A DNA stretch of 6,821 nt from JAZDOH01 sp043798815 (GTDB taxonomy: Bacteria; Patescibacteriota; Gracilibacteria; UM-FILTER-43-11), in NCBI GenBank assembly GCA_043798815.1, contig JAZDOH010000074.1:1-6821 (forward strand), in the 5' to 3' direction. Positions 5,977 to 6,821 of the stretch are shown one piece after another; the first letter of the stretch is position 1; each line of letters begins with the position of its first letter. The position numbers and the translations under genes are program-made. The notes below the pieces were generated by a model. The model did not search any database and was not told the origin of the DNA. It saw nothing but the letters and a program-made list of their open reading frames with translations.

Positions 5977-6468
5977 CTACTTTTTGGATTTGTCCGATTT
6001 AGCCGATGACGTTTGTTTTTTGGCCTCTTTTGCTTCCGCCTGAATGGTTTCTTTGATGTGTTCCACAAAAGATTTAGCCCTGTCGAAACGGGTTTTAAAG
6101 TAATCCACGGGATGAGTCACCAATTCATGGGCTTCTTCTTTGAGTGACTTAAATACTAATGATTTACCGCCCTCCTGGCCTTCCAGATAATCCAAAATAT
6201 CATTCGCCATAGCCACCCCTTCCTCAAGTGCCACCATGGGCGCGTCCGTGAGGTGCTCGTATTTGCGGCGAGTTGCGGGCAAAGCCATCCATTCCTTTTG
6301 GAATTGGTCGATTTTTTCATTGCTCAGGCCAGTTTTTGTTTGGATTTTGCCAAAAATACCATGAACGGCTTTATGAAAAACCTCCGATGGTGCCGCAGTA
6401 GGTTTGGCAGGGATAGCTTTAGCGGCCGATGGTTTTGTTTGTTTAGTTGGCTTTTTTGATTTTGTCAT
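5977..6468 (-). CDS. Lysine-rich charged protein of unknown function (163 aa)
   Basis: I do not recognise this protein. Residues 1-28 are a disordered K/A/P/T-rich tail (for example TKPSAAKAIPAKPTAAPS). Residues about 29-145 are amphipathic and probably helical, with conspicuous segments GLSNEKIDQFQKEWMALPATRRKY (47-70) and FKTRFDRAKSFVEHIKETIQAEAKEAK (124-150). The last 15-20 residues are again K/A/S-rich. There is no signal peptide, membrane segment or cysteine. The two basic tails suggest nucleic-acid contact, as in histone-like or nucleoid proteins, but this is speculation. The frame is open further up, to an ATG at 6516, but ATG at 6468 is preferred because a promoter lies between the two (6482-6511) and the 16 extra residues look like translated promoter DNA. 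It ends 48 bp before pheT on the same strand. Confidence 0.75.
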   Translation of the reverse strand: MTKSKKPTKQTKPSAAKAIPAKPTAAPSEVFHKAVHGIFGKIQTKTGLSNEKIDQFQKEWMALPATRRKYEHLTDAPMVALEEGVAMANDILDYLEGQEGGKSLVFKSLKEEAHELVTHPVDYFKTRFDRAKSFVEHIKETIQAEAKEAKKQTSSAKSDKSKK

Positions 6469-6481
6469 ATTATTTTTTTTT

Positions 6482-6511
6482 ATTTTACCATGGTTTTTCT
6501 CTGTAAGCCAA
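6482..6511 (-). promoter_or_regulatory. Promoter of the lysine-rich protein gene
   Basis: TTGGCT (6511-6506) is followed after 18 bp by TAAAAT (6487-6482) with an upstream TGG, forming the extended -10 TGGTAAAAT on the minus strand. Thirteen bases, nearly all A and T, separate the -10 from ATG 6468, so the leader would be only about 7 nt. The promoter supports the internal start at 6468 over the ATG at 6516. It may also serve pheT, 48 bp beyond the end of the gene. Confidence 0.5.
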
Positions 6512-6566
6512 AACACCGTTCTCTACCAGAGCTTAATCCCCGGAAATTCTAGGTGGGTGTCCGCAA

Positions 6567-6586
6567 CCCCGACCCACGGGTCGGGG
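6567..6586. repeat. Strong GC-rich hairpin (9-bp perfect inverted repeat)
   Basis: CCCCGACCC (6567-6575) and GGGTCGGGG (6578-6586) are exact reverse complements; the practical stem is 8 bp with a CACG tetraloop. It lies in the 6517-6671 intergenic region, between the end of the polX-like gene and the lysine-rich gene. Neither strand has a T-run after the stem, so it is not a standard intrinsic terminator. An upstream GTGGGT (6553-6558) can pair with ACCCAC (6572-6577), giving a second, mutually exclusive fold. The remainder of the gap shows no gene, tRNA or other feature. Confidence 0.6.
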
Positions 6587-6671
6587 AAATATAAGACTCC
6601 CTTATGTAAGCTTGTAGAGGAAATAATTGGCAAAGAACGAAAGTGTTTCAGCGGCTTCATTTTACCCTTTT

Positions 6672-6821
6672 TTAACGCCGGTCAACAGGTTTTTTGTACG
6701 GCAATCCTAATTTTTTATAAACCTCTTTCTCCATTTTGCCATCCACGTATTCGCCGTCGCGGAAGAGGCCGTAGTCATTGAGCCGGTAACCGTTGGCGAT
6801 GGCTACTATGCGCATCATCAC
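6672..6821 (-). CDS. polX: Family X DNA polymerase (Pol beta-like), C-terminal 49 residues, cut by the window edge
   Basis: The reverse-strand frame from 6821 to a TAA at 6672-6674 reads ...MMRIVAIANGYRLNDYGLF (residues 2-20 of the visible part), then GKMEKEVYKKLGLPYKKPVDRR at the end. This matches the end of the Pol X thumb subdomain: the A-x-x-x-G-x-x-L/I-N-x-Y-G-L-F segment, a short hairpin, then E-x-x-V/I-Y-x-x-L-G-L-P-Y. Such polymerases fill short gaps in base excision repair and end joining. Many bacterial PolX proteins continue here into a PHP nuclease domain. This one stops a few residues after the LGLPY motif, as eukaryotic Pol beta does. The catalytic palm lies outside the window, so activity cannot be judged. 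Confidence 0.82.
   Translation of the reverse strand: MMMRIVAIANGYRLNDYGLFRDGEYVDGKMEKEVYKKLGLPYKKPVDRR

Noticed and set aside
6469..6516. Longer start (ATG 6516) for the lysine-rich protein
   Set aside because: The 16 extra codons overlap a good extended -10 promoter and encode promoter-like AT-rich sequence; ATG 6468 fits better.
6517..6545. tRNA D-arm-like word on the minus strand (GCTCTGGTAGAGAAC)
   Set aside because: The D-stem does not close fully, there is no plausible anticodon arm, no GGTTCGAATCC-type T-arm and no acceptor stem.

Overview
The window looks like a piece of a bacterial chromosome (class I/II-type PheT, AroB, RdgB, MntA/HepT). Translation uses the standard code: TGA is a true stop for two genes, each inside an ATGA overlap, and TAA and TAG are also used. 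None of the six complete genes, nor the rdgB start, has a convincing Shine-Dalgarno sequence. Several starts lie very close to extended -10 promoters (TGnTAnAAT). Compact overlapping genes, missing SD sites and a mixed gene order would fit a Patescibacteria/CPR-like genome, but that placement is an inference and nothing here proves it.

Layout. (1) 1-294, minus: 5' part of rdgB (house-cleaning nucleotide pyrophosphatase), cut by the window edge. (2) 295-440: divergent intergenic region holding a striking array of four TTGTACAA octamers inside a 45-bp near-palindrome. Its TGTACA core is the one known from YefM-YoeB operators. (3) 441-968, plus: a protein with a Phd/YefM-type antitoxin DNA-binding domain and an unrecognised C-terminal domain of about 125 residues, with no toxin gene next to it. 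(4) 3488-957, minus: a tightly overlapping four-gene unit, HTH-mntA / hepT / aroF-type DAHP synthase / aroB. It starts at a strong promoter whose -10 and spacer are covered by a perfect 20-bp palindrome. (5) 5928-3559, minus: pheT, without pheS beside it. (6) 6468-5977, minus: a lysine-rich protein of unknown function with its own promoter. (7) 6517-6671: intergenic, with a strong GC-rich hairpin. (8) 6821-6672, minus: the C-terminal end of a family X DNA polymerase that stops where eukaryotic Pol beta stops, without a PHP domain.

How the parts may work together. AroF and AroB catalyse the first two steps of the shikimate pathway. Here they are translationally coupled to, and apparently transcribed from the promoter of, an MntA/HepT toxin-antitoxin pair. 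The MntA antitoxin carries an N-terminal excisionase-type helix-turn-helix that could bind the promoter palindrome, so pathway entry may be under the autoregulation of the TA pair. The DAHP synthase has only the catalytic barrel and no allosteric regulatory domain, which makes transcriptional control more plausible. The two putative TA-type regulators (YefM-like and HTH-MntA) flank the aro genes on opposite strands. The window contains no CRISPR array, insertion sequence, rRNA or convincing tRNA.
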